In this document: positions 37,241 through 44,801 of the stretch, in pieces
Position numbering within the stretch: the stretch's first letter is position 1
How the letters are laid out: every line of letters starts with the position of its first letter
Assembly (NCBI GenBank): GCA_020073005.1
Contig: JAIQFX010000036.1
Location: forward strand, 1 to 46,418
DNA from: Terriglobia bacterium
Lineage (GTDB): Bacteria; Acidobacteriota; Vicinamibacteria; Vicinamibacterales; CAVVIG01
DNA: 46,418 bases
Direction: 5' to 3'
Translations under genes and position numbers: made by a program
The notes under the pieces: generated by a model
Seen by the model: the letters and a program-made list of their open reading frames with translations, nothing else
Databases searched by the model: none
What the model was told of the DNA's origin: nothing

Positions 37241-38546
37241 TGTCTGGCTCCTCGAGAAGGAGTGGCGGGAGCTGCTGTCGTCGCGCGCCTGGTGGGTCAT
37301 GCTGCTGCTGATCGGCCCGCTCGTCGGCGTCTCGTTCATCGGCGCCGTCCGCACGTATGCGGAGGTGAGCGGCGCCAACGGCGTCGCGACAGGCGCGGGC
37401 GAAGCGTTCTCGCCGCTGGTCGGCGTCTGGGCGCCGACCTTCAGCGCGTGCGAGCTGGCCGCGGCGTTTCTGCTGCCGTTCGTCGGCATCCGCCTCGTGT
37501 CCGGCGACAAGCAGAGCGGCGCGCTGAAGATCGAGTTGCAGCATTCGATGTCCGCGCTCGCGCGCATTGCGGCGAAGGCGCTCGTGCTGCTCGCCGGCTG
37601 GAGCTTCGCGTCGGCCGCGCCGCTGGTCGCCATCGTCCTGTGGAAGGCGTACGGCGGCAGCGCGTACGCGCCGGAGCTCGTCACGATCGCATTCGGCCAT
37701 CTGCTGAACGCGGGATTGACGATCGCGCTGGCGGCAGCGACGGCATCGCTGACCGATCATCCGTCGACCGCGGCGATCCTCACGCTGAGCGTCACCGTCG
37801 GCACGTGGATTCTGAATTTCATCGCCGCCGTACAGGGCGGCGTGTGGGAGCGCGCCGCCGGCTACACGCCGACGGCGATGGTGGCCGAGTTTCAGCACGG
37901 CCTCATCCGCCTCGACGTCGTCCTGATCGCGATCGCGCTGATCGTCGCGGGCCTCGCGCTCGCGTCGCTGTGGATGCGTCTGGGCGTGCCGGTCCGCCGC
38001 CGGACCTGCGAATCGCTCGCGCTCGCGGCCGGAACGATCGCCGCGATCATCGCGTGCTCGTTCGCGACGCCGAGCTGGGATACGTCGGAGAACCGGATGA
38101 ACTCGTTCTCCGACGCCGACGAAACCGCGCTGGCCTCGATTCGCGCGCCGCTCCACATCGAGGCGCACCTGGCGCCCGAAGATCCGCGGCGCGTGGACCT
38201 CGAGCGCCGCGCGCTGTCGAAGCTGCGTCGCGTGCTGCCGAAGACGCAGGTGCAGTACGTGTCGGCGACGTCGATCGGCTTGTTCGAGCAGAGCGCGCCG
38301 CACTACGGCGAGATCTGGTACGACCTCGGCGGCCGCCGTGAGATGAGCCGCCTGACGACGGCCGAGGGCGTGCTCGAGACGATTTACGCGCTGGCGGACG
38401 TCAAGCCGCCGGTTGAGAGCGACGAAGAGATCTTTCGCGGGCATCCGCTCGCGGCGCAGCCGAAAGGCGCCGCCGCGGTGTTCTACGGCATCTGGCCGGC
38501 GCTGATCGTCGCCGCCGGATTTCTGGTTCGGAGGAGACACGCATGA
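37197..38546 (+). CDS. ABC exporter permease, GldG-like, with repeat-derived N-terminus (449 aa)
   Basis: The most plausible start is GTG at 37197, inside the loop of the palindromic repeat. The conserved part begins FVWLLEKEWRELLSSRAWWVML. Six or seven membrane helices are visible (about residues 30-280), then an extracytoplasmic domain of about 140 residues (ADETALASIRAPLHIEAHLAPEDPRRVDLERRA in part) and a final helix. This resembles GldG/ABC-2 permeases with a periplasmic domain. The first residues FARRPVPFFRPVPF are encoded by the repeat and contain a duplicated RPVPF. The stop overlaps the next ATG (ATGA at 38543). Confidence 0.8.
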   Translation: MFARRPVPFFRPVPFVWLLEKEWRELLSSRAWWVMLLLIGPLVGVSFIGAVRTYAEVSGANGVATGAGEAFSPLVGVWAPTFSACELAAAFLLPFVGIRLVSGDKQSGALKIELQHSMSALARIAAKALVLLAGWSFASAAPLVAIVLWKAYGGSAYAPELVTIAFGHLLNAGLTIALAAATASLTDHPSTAAILTLSVTVGTWILNFIAAVQGGVWERAAGYTPTAMVAEFQHGLIRLDVVLIAIALIVAGLALASLWMRLGVPVRRRTCESLALAAGTIAAIIACSFATPSWDTSENRMNSFSDADETALASIRAPLHIEAHLAPEDPRRVDLERRALSKLRRVLPKTQVQYVSATSIGLFEQSAPHYGEIWYDLGGRREMSRLTTAEGVLETIYALADVKPPVESDEEIFRGHPLAAQPKGAAAVFYGIWPALIVAAGFLVRRRHA

Positions 38547-39337
38547 AGAGATTCGCCGCACTCGCTCTCGCCGCTCTGGCCGTCGCGATCGTGTCCGTGC
38601 GCGCGGCCGACATCAAGGTCGATCTGAGCAAGGAGCAGGTCGGCAGGACGCCGACCACGTTCGAGCCGATGGTCGGGACATGGGTCGTCGTCCAGGACGG
38701 TCCGGACAAGGCGATCATGGTCGACGGCCGGCCGTGGGTCGCGAGCAAGGACAACCCGACGAAGCTGCTCATCGAGAGCGCGCGGCGGCTCTACGGCACC
38801 AGCAACGAAGAGCTGATGGACAACGCGAAGCAGTTCGCGTACTTCCCCGTCGCCGTGCTCAAGAGCGTCGACAACTTCACCAACGGCACGATCAGCCTGA
38901 AGTTCAAGACGATCGCCGGCGAGGCCGACCGCGCGTCCGGCATTCTCTTCAACGTGAAGCCGAACGGCGACTGGCTGTCGGTCCGCTACAACGACACGGA
39001 GAACAACGTCGCGCTCTGGGAATTCCACAACGGCATCCGGCGCAACGTGCGCTTCAGCGATCGCGCGAAGAAGTTCACGCCCGATCGCGCGACGTGGCAC
39101 GAGCTGAAGCTGACCGTCGACGGCGCGGATCTCAAGACGTGGCTCGACGGCGAGCTCGCGCTCGAGTACACGCTCGGCGCGCAGCCGGGCCCGGGCCGAG
39201 GCGGCGCGGCGCCGAATCCGGATCTGGTTCCCGCGAACAACCCGGTCCTGCGTCCACCCGTCGTGGGGAAAGTCGGACTCTGGGCCAAGACCGATACCAC
39301 CAGTTATTTCAAAGACTACGTGGTCACCTCAAAGTGA
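38543..39337 (+). CDS. Secreted LamG/DUF1080-like protein, paralogue of the 20348 gene (264 aa)
   Basis: A signal peptide (1-20) precedes IKVDLSKEQVGRTPTTFEPMVG and a jelly-roll domain: ISLKFKTIAGEADRASGILF, WHELKLTVDGADLKTWLDGE and VGLWAKTDTTSYFKDY. These line up with the corresponding segments of the 207-aa protein at 20348; this copy has an extra N-terminal insert (about 35-85). It is coupled to the ABC permease by ATGA overlap, so the exporter and this protein are co-translated. A carbohydrate- or surface-binding role is inferred from the fold only. Confidence 0.87.
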   Translation: MKRFAALALAALAVAIVSVRAADIKVDLSKEQVGRTPTTFEPMVGTWVVVQDGPDKAIMVDGRPWVASKDNPTKLLIESARRLYGTSNEELMDNAKQFAYFPVAVLKSVDNFTNGTISLKFKTIAGEADRASGILFNVKPNGDWLSVRYNDTENNVALWEFHNGIRRNVRFSDRAKKFTPDRATWHELKLTVDGADLKTWLDGELALEYTLGAQPGPGRGGAAPNPDLVPANNPVLRPPVVGKVGLWAKTDTTSYFKDYVVTSK

Positions 39338-39347
39338 CGAACGCGGG

Positions 39348-39452
39348 CCGCGAAGATCACGAAGAAAGCGCGATGCACGGATCCCGGTCAACGATCACGA
39401 AACTCTTCTTTGTGTTCTTTGTGGTCTTCGTGGTTCCCTCCTTCGTGGTTCC
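39348..39452. repeat. CACGAAG / TTCTTTGTG nonamer repeat flanking and entering the receptor gene
   Basis: CGCGAAGATCACGAAGAAAG (upstream of the ATG) is complementary to the later array of TTCTTTGTG, TTCTTTGTG, GTCTTCGTG (39406-39432) followed by CTTCGTGG. The array encodes the hydrophobic core of the signal peptide. Confidence 0.75.
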
Positions 39453-42318
39453 TGCGTTCGCGCAGTCGCCGAACACCGCGGCTCTCGTCGTCACCGTCGC
39501 CGATCAGACCGGCGCGATGGTCTCCGGCGCGCAGGTCTCGATCGTCAACGCTTCGACGGGCACGACGCGTGAGGGGCTGTCGGGCGCGGACGGCTCACTG
39601 ACGCTGCCCGCGCTGCCGGTCGGCGGCGCCTACACGATCACCGTCGTGAAACCAGGCTTCACGCCCACGGTGATGACGGACATCGCGCTTCGCGCCGGCG
39701 AGACGGCGAGCCTGCACGTGACGCTCGTCGCCAGCGGCGGCATCAGCGAAGTCACCGTCTACGGCACGACGGAAGGCGTCCGCACCGATCCCGAGCTCGG
39801 CACGCGGATCGACGCTGAACGGATCGACGAGACGCCGCTGCTCGGCCGAAAGATCTCCTCCGTCCCGCTGCTCAACGCCGCGTTCCGCAACGCGAAGGGC
39901 ACCGGCGACATCTTCATGAACTCGGTCTACGTCGTCACCGGCGCCGGCGGCCGCCGCGAAGCGGACTTCATCGTCGACGGCGCGAGCGGCGACGAGCCGT
40001 GGGGCCGGCAGACGATGTTCTCGACGATTCCGGTCGGGGCGGTGCAGGAGATGAACATCATGTCGCGCGCGTTCTCGGCCGAGTTCGGCTGGACGGCGAG
40101 CGCGGGCATCAACATCGTGACGAAGTCCGGATCGAACGACACGCACGGTGAAGCGCTCTTCCTCGGACGGCCGGGCGGCCTGCAGTCGACGACGTTCTCT
40201 GCGGATCAACAGTGCCCGGGATCGATCTCGACGTGCGTCGTGCCGGCGGTCAGCGGCAACGCCGTGGTGCTCGTGCCGCCGGACATCCCGGATTCGCTCG
40301 CGCAGGGATCGTTCGCGCTCGGCGGCGCGCTCGTGAAAGACCAGACGCACTACTTCGTCGCCGCCGACTACACGCATCAGGATCGGACGGCGGCGGTCAC
40401 GTCCCCGCTCGTCGCCGCCGGGACGACGGCCGTCGGCAATTACCGTCAGGCGCTGGTCAACGGCCGCCTCGATCACAAGGTCGATCCCGCGAACTCGCTG
40501 CTCCTCCGCTTCAATCTCGATCGGTTCTACGACACGAACCCGCAGGACGCGGTCTCGGGCAACGTGCTGCCGAGCGCGGGGCGGCAGTTCACGCGCCATG
40601 CGTGGACCGCGCAGATGAATCACACCGCGGTCATTTCGTCGAACATGCTCAACGAGGCGCGATTCGAGTTCCAGAACGCCGATCCGGTGACGGCGTTCGA
40701 TCCGCTGACGCCGTCGGCGCAGTTCACGCGCGCCGGATCGCTGCCGTTCACGTCCGGCGAGTCGCGCTTCGCGCACGTGTTCAGCCGCGTCGCGCAGTTC
40801 TCGGACACGCTGTCGCTGACGAAGGGCAGGCACTACGTGCGCCTGGGCGGCAGCGTCGCGCAGAACACGTCTGGCGGCGACGGGACGGAATTCGGCAGCG
40901 CGTTCGTCCTCGGGCAGTACACGCTGAACGCGACGTCGACGAGAACGATCGAGCAGCTGACGCTCGCCGACGTGCAGCGCTACCAGCAGAGCTTCAACTT
41001 CGGCGCGGGCACGTACGAGCTCGGCCAGAAGATCTTCAACGTCTTCGCGCAGGACAGCATCCGCGCGCGCGGCGACCTGACGATCGACCTCGGATTGCGT
41101 TACGACCGCCAGACGTTCAGCGACGGGACGAACAACGTCGCGCCGCGGATCGGATTCGGATGGAATCCGGCCGGCAATCCGAAGACATCCGTGCGGGGCG
41201 GCTACGGGCTCTACTACACGATGCTGCGCGCCAACAACGACGCGAGCTTCGAGCTTTCCGGGCCGCAGGGCATCTTCACGTACGCGGCGACGCCCGGGCA
41301 GACCGGATTTCCGTCGTGCCTCACGTGCACGCCCGTCACCTTCGATCAAAATGCGGCAAAGAGCGCGCTGCCGGCGAGAAACATCACGATTCGCCCGGGC
41401 ATGGCGTCGTTCTACTCGCAGTTCTTCGACGTCTCGAAGCTCGCCGGGTACGGCGGCGCGACGTGGGTGAATCCGAAGAGCCAGGTCGCGTCGATCGGCA
41501 TCGAGCGCGAGTTCGCGCCGCGGCTGTTCGTCTCCGTCGACTACGTCAAGCAGCACTGGACAGATCTCGATCGCAGCGTCGATGTGAACGCGCCGTCGCT
41601 GTTCGCGCGCACGGCGCCCGGTCAGGTGCGCTCGACGATCGCGGCCGACGCGACGCGGCCGATCGTGCCGGTCAACGGCGGCTTCCGTTCGATCAACGTC
41701 CTCGAAAACCTCGGCGTCGCCGACTACGACGGCCTGCAGACGATGGTGCGATGGCAGAACGAGCGGAACGTCGTCTCGGTGAGCTACACGCTATCGTCGG
41801 CGACGAACACGACGGAGCCGAACGGCAACGGCGCGGCGCAGCAGGACTTCAATCAGCTCGGCGAGGAAGAGCGCGGGCCCAGCCTGCTCGATCAGCGCCA
41901 TCGCGCGGTGATCTTCCTGAGCCGGCGGCTGCCGTACGACGTGACGATCGGCACCGTGACGTCGCTGGCGTCGGCGAAGCCGTTCAATCCCACGACGGGC
42001 GTGGACAACAACGGCGACGGCAACAACAACGACCGCCCGATCATCAACGGCGTCGCGGCGGGCCGCTACTCGTTCCGTGGCACGCCGCTCTACGACGCGG
42101 CGCTGTTCGCCGAATACAAGCTCGGCCTGACGGAGGGCCGGGCGGTCACGCTGCGCGCGGAAGGATTCAACGTCTTCAATCGCGCGAACATTCTGGCGCG
42201 CAACGGCACCTACGGCGACACGGCGACGCCGCTCGCGACATTCGGTCAGGCGACGCCGGGACTCGCCGCAACGGATCCGGGGCGGATGGTGCAGGTGCAA
42301 GTGCGCTTCGCGTTCTAG
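39373..42318 (+). CDS. Oar-like TonB-dependent receptor (981 aa)
   Basis: ATG at 39373 gives a signal peptide (1-30, ending VPAFA). Next is a carboxypeptidase-regulatory-like domain (about 33-120; VVTVADQTGAMVSGAQVSIV, GSLTLPALPVGGAYTITV), a plug domain (about 125-260; FIVDGASGDEPWGRQTMFSTIPVGAV), and a barrel with the terminal strand MVQVQVRFAF. It would import a large substrate, such as a glycan, peptide or siderophore, powered by TonB. The open frame extends upstream over the LamG-like gene, but that part is a shadow frame. Hydrophobic signal residues 12-26 are encoded by nonamer repeats. Confidence 0.94.
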   Translation: MHGSRSTITKLFFVFFVVFVVPSFVVPAFAQSPNTAALVVTVADQTGAMVSGAQVSIVNASTGTTREGLSGADGSLTLPALPVGGAYTITVVKPGFTPTVMTDIALRAGETASLHVTLVASGGISEVTVYGTTEGVRTDPELGTRIDAERIDETPLLGRKISSVPLLNAAFRNAKGTGDIFMNSVYVVTGAGGRREADFIVDGASGDEPWGRQTMFSTIPVGAVQEMNIMSRAFSAEFGWTASAGINIVTKSGSNDTHGEALFLGRPGGLQSTTFSADQQCPGSISTCVVPAVSGNAVVLVPPDIPDSLAQGSFALGGALVKDQTHYFVAADYTHQDRTAAVTSPLVAAGTTAVGNYRQALVNGRLDHKVDPANSLLLRFNLDRFYDTNPQDAVSGNVLPSAGRQFTRHAWTAQMNHTAVISSNMLNEARFEFQNADPVTAFDPLTPSAQFTRAGSLPFTSGESRFAHVFSRVAQFSDTLSLTKGRHYVRLGGSVAQNTSGGDGTEFGSAFVLGQYTLNATSTRTIEQLTLADVQRYQQSFNFGAGTYELGQKIFNVFAQDSIRARGDLTIDLGLRYDRQTFSDGTNNVAPRIGFGWNPAGNPKTSVRGGYGLYYTMLRANNDASFELSGPQGIFTYAATPGQTGFPSCLTCTPVTFDQNAAKSALPARNITIRPGMASFYSQFFDVSKLAGYGGATWVNPKSQVASIGIEREFAPRLFVSVDYVKQHWTDLDRSVDVNAPSLFARTAPGQVRSTIAADATRPIVPVNGGFRSINVLENLGVADYDGLQTMVRWQNERNVVSVSYTLSSATNTTEPNGNGAAQQDFNQLGEEERGPSLLDQRHRAVIFLSRRLPYDVTIGTVTSLASAKPFNPTTGVDNNGDGNNNDRPIINGVAAGRYSFRGTPLYDAALFAEYKLGLTEGRAVTLRAEGFNVFNRANILARNGTYGDTATPLATFGQATPGLAATDPGRMVQVQVRFAF

Positions 42319-42331
42319 AGAGATGTCCGGC

Positions 42332-42359
42332 GGCTGGTGGCTGGTGGCCGGTGGCCGGT
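42332..42359 (+). repeat. Four heptamers GGCTGGT/GGCCGGT
   Basis: GGCTGGT, GGCTGGT, GGCCGGT, GGCCGGT lie between the receptor stop and the TACACT box of the next gene. The same unit recurs at 44664-44691. Confidence 0.8.
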
Positions 42360-42366
42360 GAACAGC

Positions 42367-42372
42367 TACACT
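42367..42372 (+). promoter_or_regulatory. -10-like TACACT, probable leaderless start
   Basis: TACACT ends seven bases before the TTG start of the ferric-reductase-like gene; no Shine-Dalgarno is present. Confidence 0.35.
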
Positions 42373-42379
42373 ATTCGAA

Positions 42380-42973
42380 TTGATTAACGACTTCGAACTC
42401 CCAACCGCGATCGACGTCTCGTCGGTCGTCGGCCTGATCGCGATCGGACTTTTCACGACGCAGATTCTGCTGGGCCTGCTGCTCTCGGTCGGCTACAACC
42501 CGATCCGGAAGTGGCCGCGCCGCCGCGTCAAGCTCTTCACGTTCCACAACTGGCTCGGGTACATCGGCCTCGCCACGGCACTCACGCATCCGCTGATCCT
42601 GTTGTTCTCGGCGACGGCGGGCTTCCATCTCTTGGACATCTTTGTCCCGATCTGGTCGCCCATGCAGCCGTTCGAGAACACGCTCGGCGCGATCGCGCTG
42701 TATCTGGTGACGTTCGTCGTCGTGACGTCGTACCTCCGTCGTCTCTACGCCCATCACACGTGGAGGCTGCTGCACTACTCGGCGTACGCCGCGGCCGCGG
42801 TGTTCTTCCTCCACGGCGTACTGGCGGATCCGCTGCTGAAGAACCAGCCGGTGGACTGGATTGACGCGGAGAAGGTGTACGTCGAGGGATGCGCGGTCGC
42901 CGTGATGGGCGCGACGGCGATGAGAGTGAACGTCAAACTGAGAAGTGAAAAGAGAAAACTGAAAAGGGTCTGA
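42380..42973 (+). CDS. Ferric-reductase-like heme-binding membrane protein (197 aa)
   Basis: Five hydrophobic helices carry histidines in the pattern of the FRD/MsrQ (YedZ) b-heme family: FTFHNWLGY, ALTHPLIL and LLHYSAYAAAAVFFLHGV. These membrane domains shuttle electrons across the membrane. The last residues (KLRSEKRKLKRV) are encoded by an AAACTGA heptamer array. Start is TTG at 42380, the only candidate before the first helix; confidence in the exact start is moderate. Confidence 0.8.
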   Translation: MINDFELPTAIDVSSVVGLIAIGLFTTQILLGLLLSVGYNPIRKWPRRRVKLFTFHNWLGYIGLATALTHPLILLFSATAGFHLLDIFVPIWSPMQPFENTLGAIALYLVTFVVVTSYLRRLYAHHTWRLLHYSAYAAAAVFFLHGVLADPLLKNQPVDWIDAEKVYVEGCAVAVMGATAMRVNVKLRSEKRKLKRV

Positions 42974-43008
42974 CGGCGTCTTGCTTTTCTGTTTTCACTT
43001 TTGAGTTT
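42935..43008. repeat. Inverted heptamer arrays at convergent gene ends
   Basis: AAACTGA, GAAGTGA, AAAGAGA, AAACTGA (42935-42962) is mirrored by a complementary array at 42984-43008; 21 of 25 positions pair. Both convergent genes end inside it, with C-termini (KLRSEKRKL and VQTQK) made by the repeat. The hairpin could terminate transcription from both sides. Confidence 0.75.
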
Positions 43009-44656
43009 GGACTTTGTCAGGCAGCACCACGCTCACCGTCATTCCCACACCCACACAGACCACTGCGCCGATCAGGTTGTACCAGAGGTACGTGATCCAC
43101 GGCAGCTCCCAGGCCACGGTCACGACCGTCACCATTCCCGCCGCCAATCCGCACAGCGCGCCGAGCGCGTTCGCGCGCCTCGTCAGGATTGCGAGAATGA
43201 AGACGCCGAGCAGCGATCCGTACACCCAGGATCCGTAGCGGTTCACGACTTCGATCAGCGAACCCTGGTTGGCCGCGAACGTCGCGACGACGCACGCGAA
43301 GAGTCCCCAGAAGATCGTGGCGAGCTTCGACGCCAGGATGTAGTGCGTCTCGGATCCGGCCTTGACGAAATGGCGTCGGTAGAAATCGATCACCGACGCC
43401 GTCGCGAGCGCGTTCAGCTCGCCGCCGCTCGCGGACATCGCCGCCGCGAAGATCGCCGCGATCATCAGGCCCACCAGGCCCATCGGCATGCGCGTGAGGA
43501 TGAACGTGGGGAACACGTAATTGACGTCGTTGTAGCTCGCGTCGCCGGTCGCCTGCTGGACGACGTCCGTCGCCTTCGCGCGGATGCCCTTCACGCGCGC
43601 GTCGCTCGAGAGAAACGCCTCGCGATCGCCACGCGACGCGGCGTCGCGCCTTGCGGCGATCGCGCCGTCGAAGTCGTGCTCGAGCGCCGTGTACTCGCCC
43701 GCCCGCGCGCTCGCCGCGACCGTCGCGTCGTACGCGCGGTTGAAGAGCATCGGCGGCGTCTCGAACAGATAGAAGACGAACACCAGCACGCCGGTCGTGA
43801 GGATGAGGAGCTGCAGTGGAATCTTGACGAACGCGCTCATCAGCAGCGACTGTCTCGCCTCGTCGATCGATTTGGCCGTCAGATAGCGCTGCACCTGACT
43901 TTGATCGCAGCCGAAGTACGACAGCATCAGGAAGAGTCCGCCGAGCATGCCAGACCAGAACGTGTAGGTTTCGCGCAGGTTGAACGTGAAGTCGATCGCC
44001 TGCAGGCGTCCGGTCGCGCCCGCCAGGTGCAGCGCCTGGCTGAAGCCGACGTTGTGCAGGATGCCGTAGAGAAGGATGGCGACCGCCGTCGACATGCCGA
44101 ACACCACGACGAACATCTGCTTCACGTCGGTCCAGGCGATGGCCTGCACGCCGCCGATCGTCGTGTAGATGATCATCGGCACGCAGATCGCCAGCACCGT
44201 GACGGGCATCGTCCAGCCGAGAATCTTCGACATCACGACGGCCGGCGCGGCGAGCGTCACGCCGAGCGACGCCGCGCGCGCGAGCAGAAACAGAAACGCC
44301 GCAAACGATCGCACCCGCACGTCGAACCGGCGCTCGAGGTACTCGTAGGCCGTGTAGACGCGCGCGCGCGTGAAGAACGGCACGACGGTCAGCGACAGGA
44401 TGATCATCGCCAGCGGGAGGCCGAAGTAGAACTGCACGAAGCGCAGCCCCGTGAGATACGCCTGCCCCGTGGTGCCGACGATCGTGACGGCGCTCATCTG
44501 CGTCGCCATCACCGAGAGACCCACGGCCCACCACGGCAACGACCGGTTCGCGAGCAGGTAGCCGTCCACCTTGTCGGTGCCCTTCGACCGGCGCAGGCCG
44601 TCGACGATGACCCAGCCGATGTAGGCGACGACGACGAGCCAGTCGATGAGATGCAC
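42995..44656 (-). CDS. Sodium/solute symporter, SSS family (553 aa)
   Basis: Thirteen or so helices with LeuT-fold signatures: ANRSLPWWAVGLSVMATQMSAVT, GTTGQAYLTGL, YTAYEYLERRFD (the SSS motif), SILGW-like and ITRRANALGALCGL. An unusually long loop (about 305-365), rich in Ala, Arg and Asp, interrupts the central part. The transported solute cannot be inferred. GTG is the start; the heptamer array 44664-44691 forms its leader. It follows the 35-aa peptide gene, which may be an accessory subunit. Confidence 0.93.
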   Translation of the reverse strand: MHLIDWLVVVAYIGWVIVDGLRRSKGTDKVDGYLLANRSLPWWAVGLSVMATQMSAVTIVGTTGQAYLTGLRFVQFYFGLPLAMIILSLTVVPFFTRARVYTAYEYLERRFDVRVRSFAAFLFLLARAASLGVTLAAPAVVMSKILGWTMPVTVLAICVPMIIYTTIGGVQAIAWTDVKQMFVVVFGMSTAVAILLYGILHNVGFSQALHLAGATGRLQAIDFTFNLRETYTFWSGMLGGLFLMLSYFGCDQSQVQRYLTAKSIDEARQSLLMSAFVKIPLQLLILTTGVLVFVFYLFETPPMLFNRAYDATVAASARAGEYTALEHDFDGAIAARRDAASRGDREAFLSSDARVKGIRAKATDVVQQATGDASYNDVNYVFPTFILTRMPMGLVGLMIAAIFAAAMSASGGELNALATASVIDFYRRHFVKAGSETHYILASKLATIFWGLFACVVATFAANQGSLIEVVNRYGSWVYGSLLGVFILAILTRRANALGALCGLAAGMVTVVTVAWELPWITYLWYNLIGAVVCVGVGMTVSVVLPDKVQTQK

Positions 44657-44663
44657 GACTAGT

Positions 44664-44691
44664 GGCTGGTGGCTGGTGGCTGGTGGCCGGC
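44664..44691 (-). repeat. Four heptamers (GGCTGGT type) in the symporter leader
   Basis: Plus-strand GGCTGGT, GGCTGGT, GGCTGGT, GGCCGGC; the symporter GTG lies seven bases away on the minus strand. The unit is identical to that at 42332 although the arrays flank different genes in opposite orientation. Confidence 0.8.
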
Positions 44692-44693
44692 GA

Positions 44694-44801
44694 TCACGAG
44701 AACATCCGGCCGAAGATCCACAAGAGTACGAGGATGGCGACCTGAAGGACGATGACCTTCACGTACCGGCCCGTCATCGGCGTGTCGCGCTCGTCGTTCA
44801 C
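44694..44801 (-). CDS. 35-aa single-span membrane peptide
   Basis: GTG at 44801 overlaps the lyase TGA by four bases (44798-44801). The product begins VNDERDTPMTGRYVKV and has one strongly hydrophobic helix (IVLQVAILVLLWIF) and a basic end (GRMFS). The coupling to the upstream gene and position before an SSS symporter support a real gene. Small single-span partners are known for other SSS carriers; that role is inference. Confidence 0.6.
   Translation of the reverse strand: MNDERDTPMTGRYVKVIVLQVAILVLLWIFGRMFS

Noticed and set aside
38680-39372. Upstream extension of the TonB-dependent receptor frame over the LamG-like gene
   Set aside because: The extension is in another frame of a well-supported gene and is Arg-rich; the signal peptide begins at the ATG at 39373.
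43001-44662. 553-codon plus-strand frame opposite the symporter gene
   Set aside because: It is the antisense shadow of the symporter; the product is Arg/His/Asp-rich low complexity without domains, while the minus strand encodes a clear SSS protein.
42332-44691. CRISPR array
   Set aside because: The repeats are 7-9 bases, contiguous, without spacers, and no cas genes are present.
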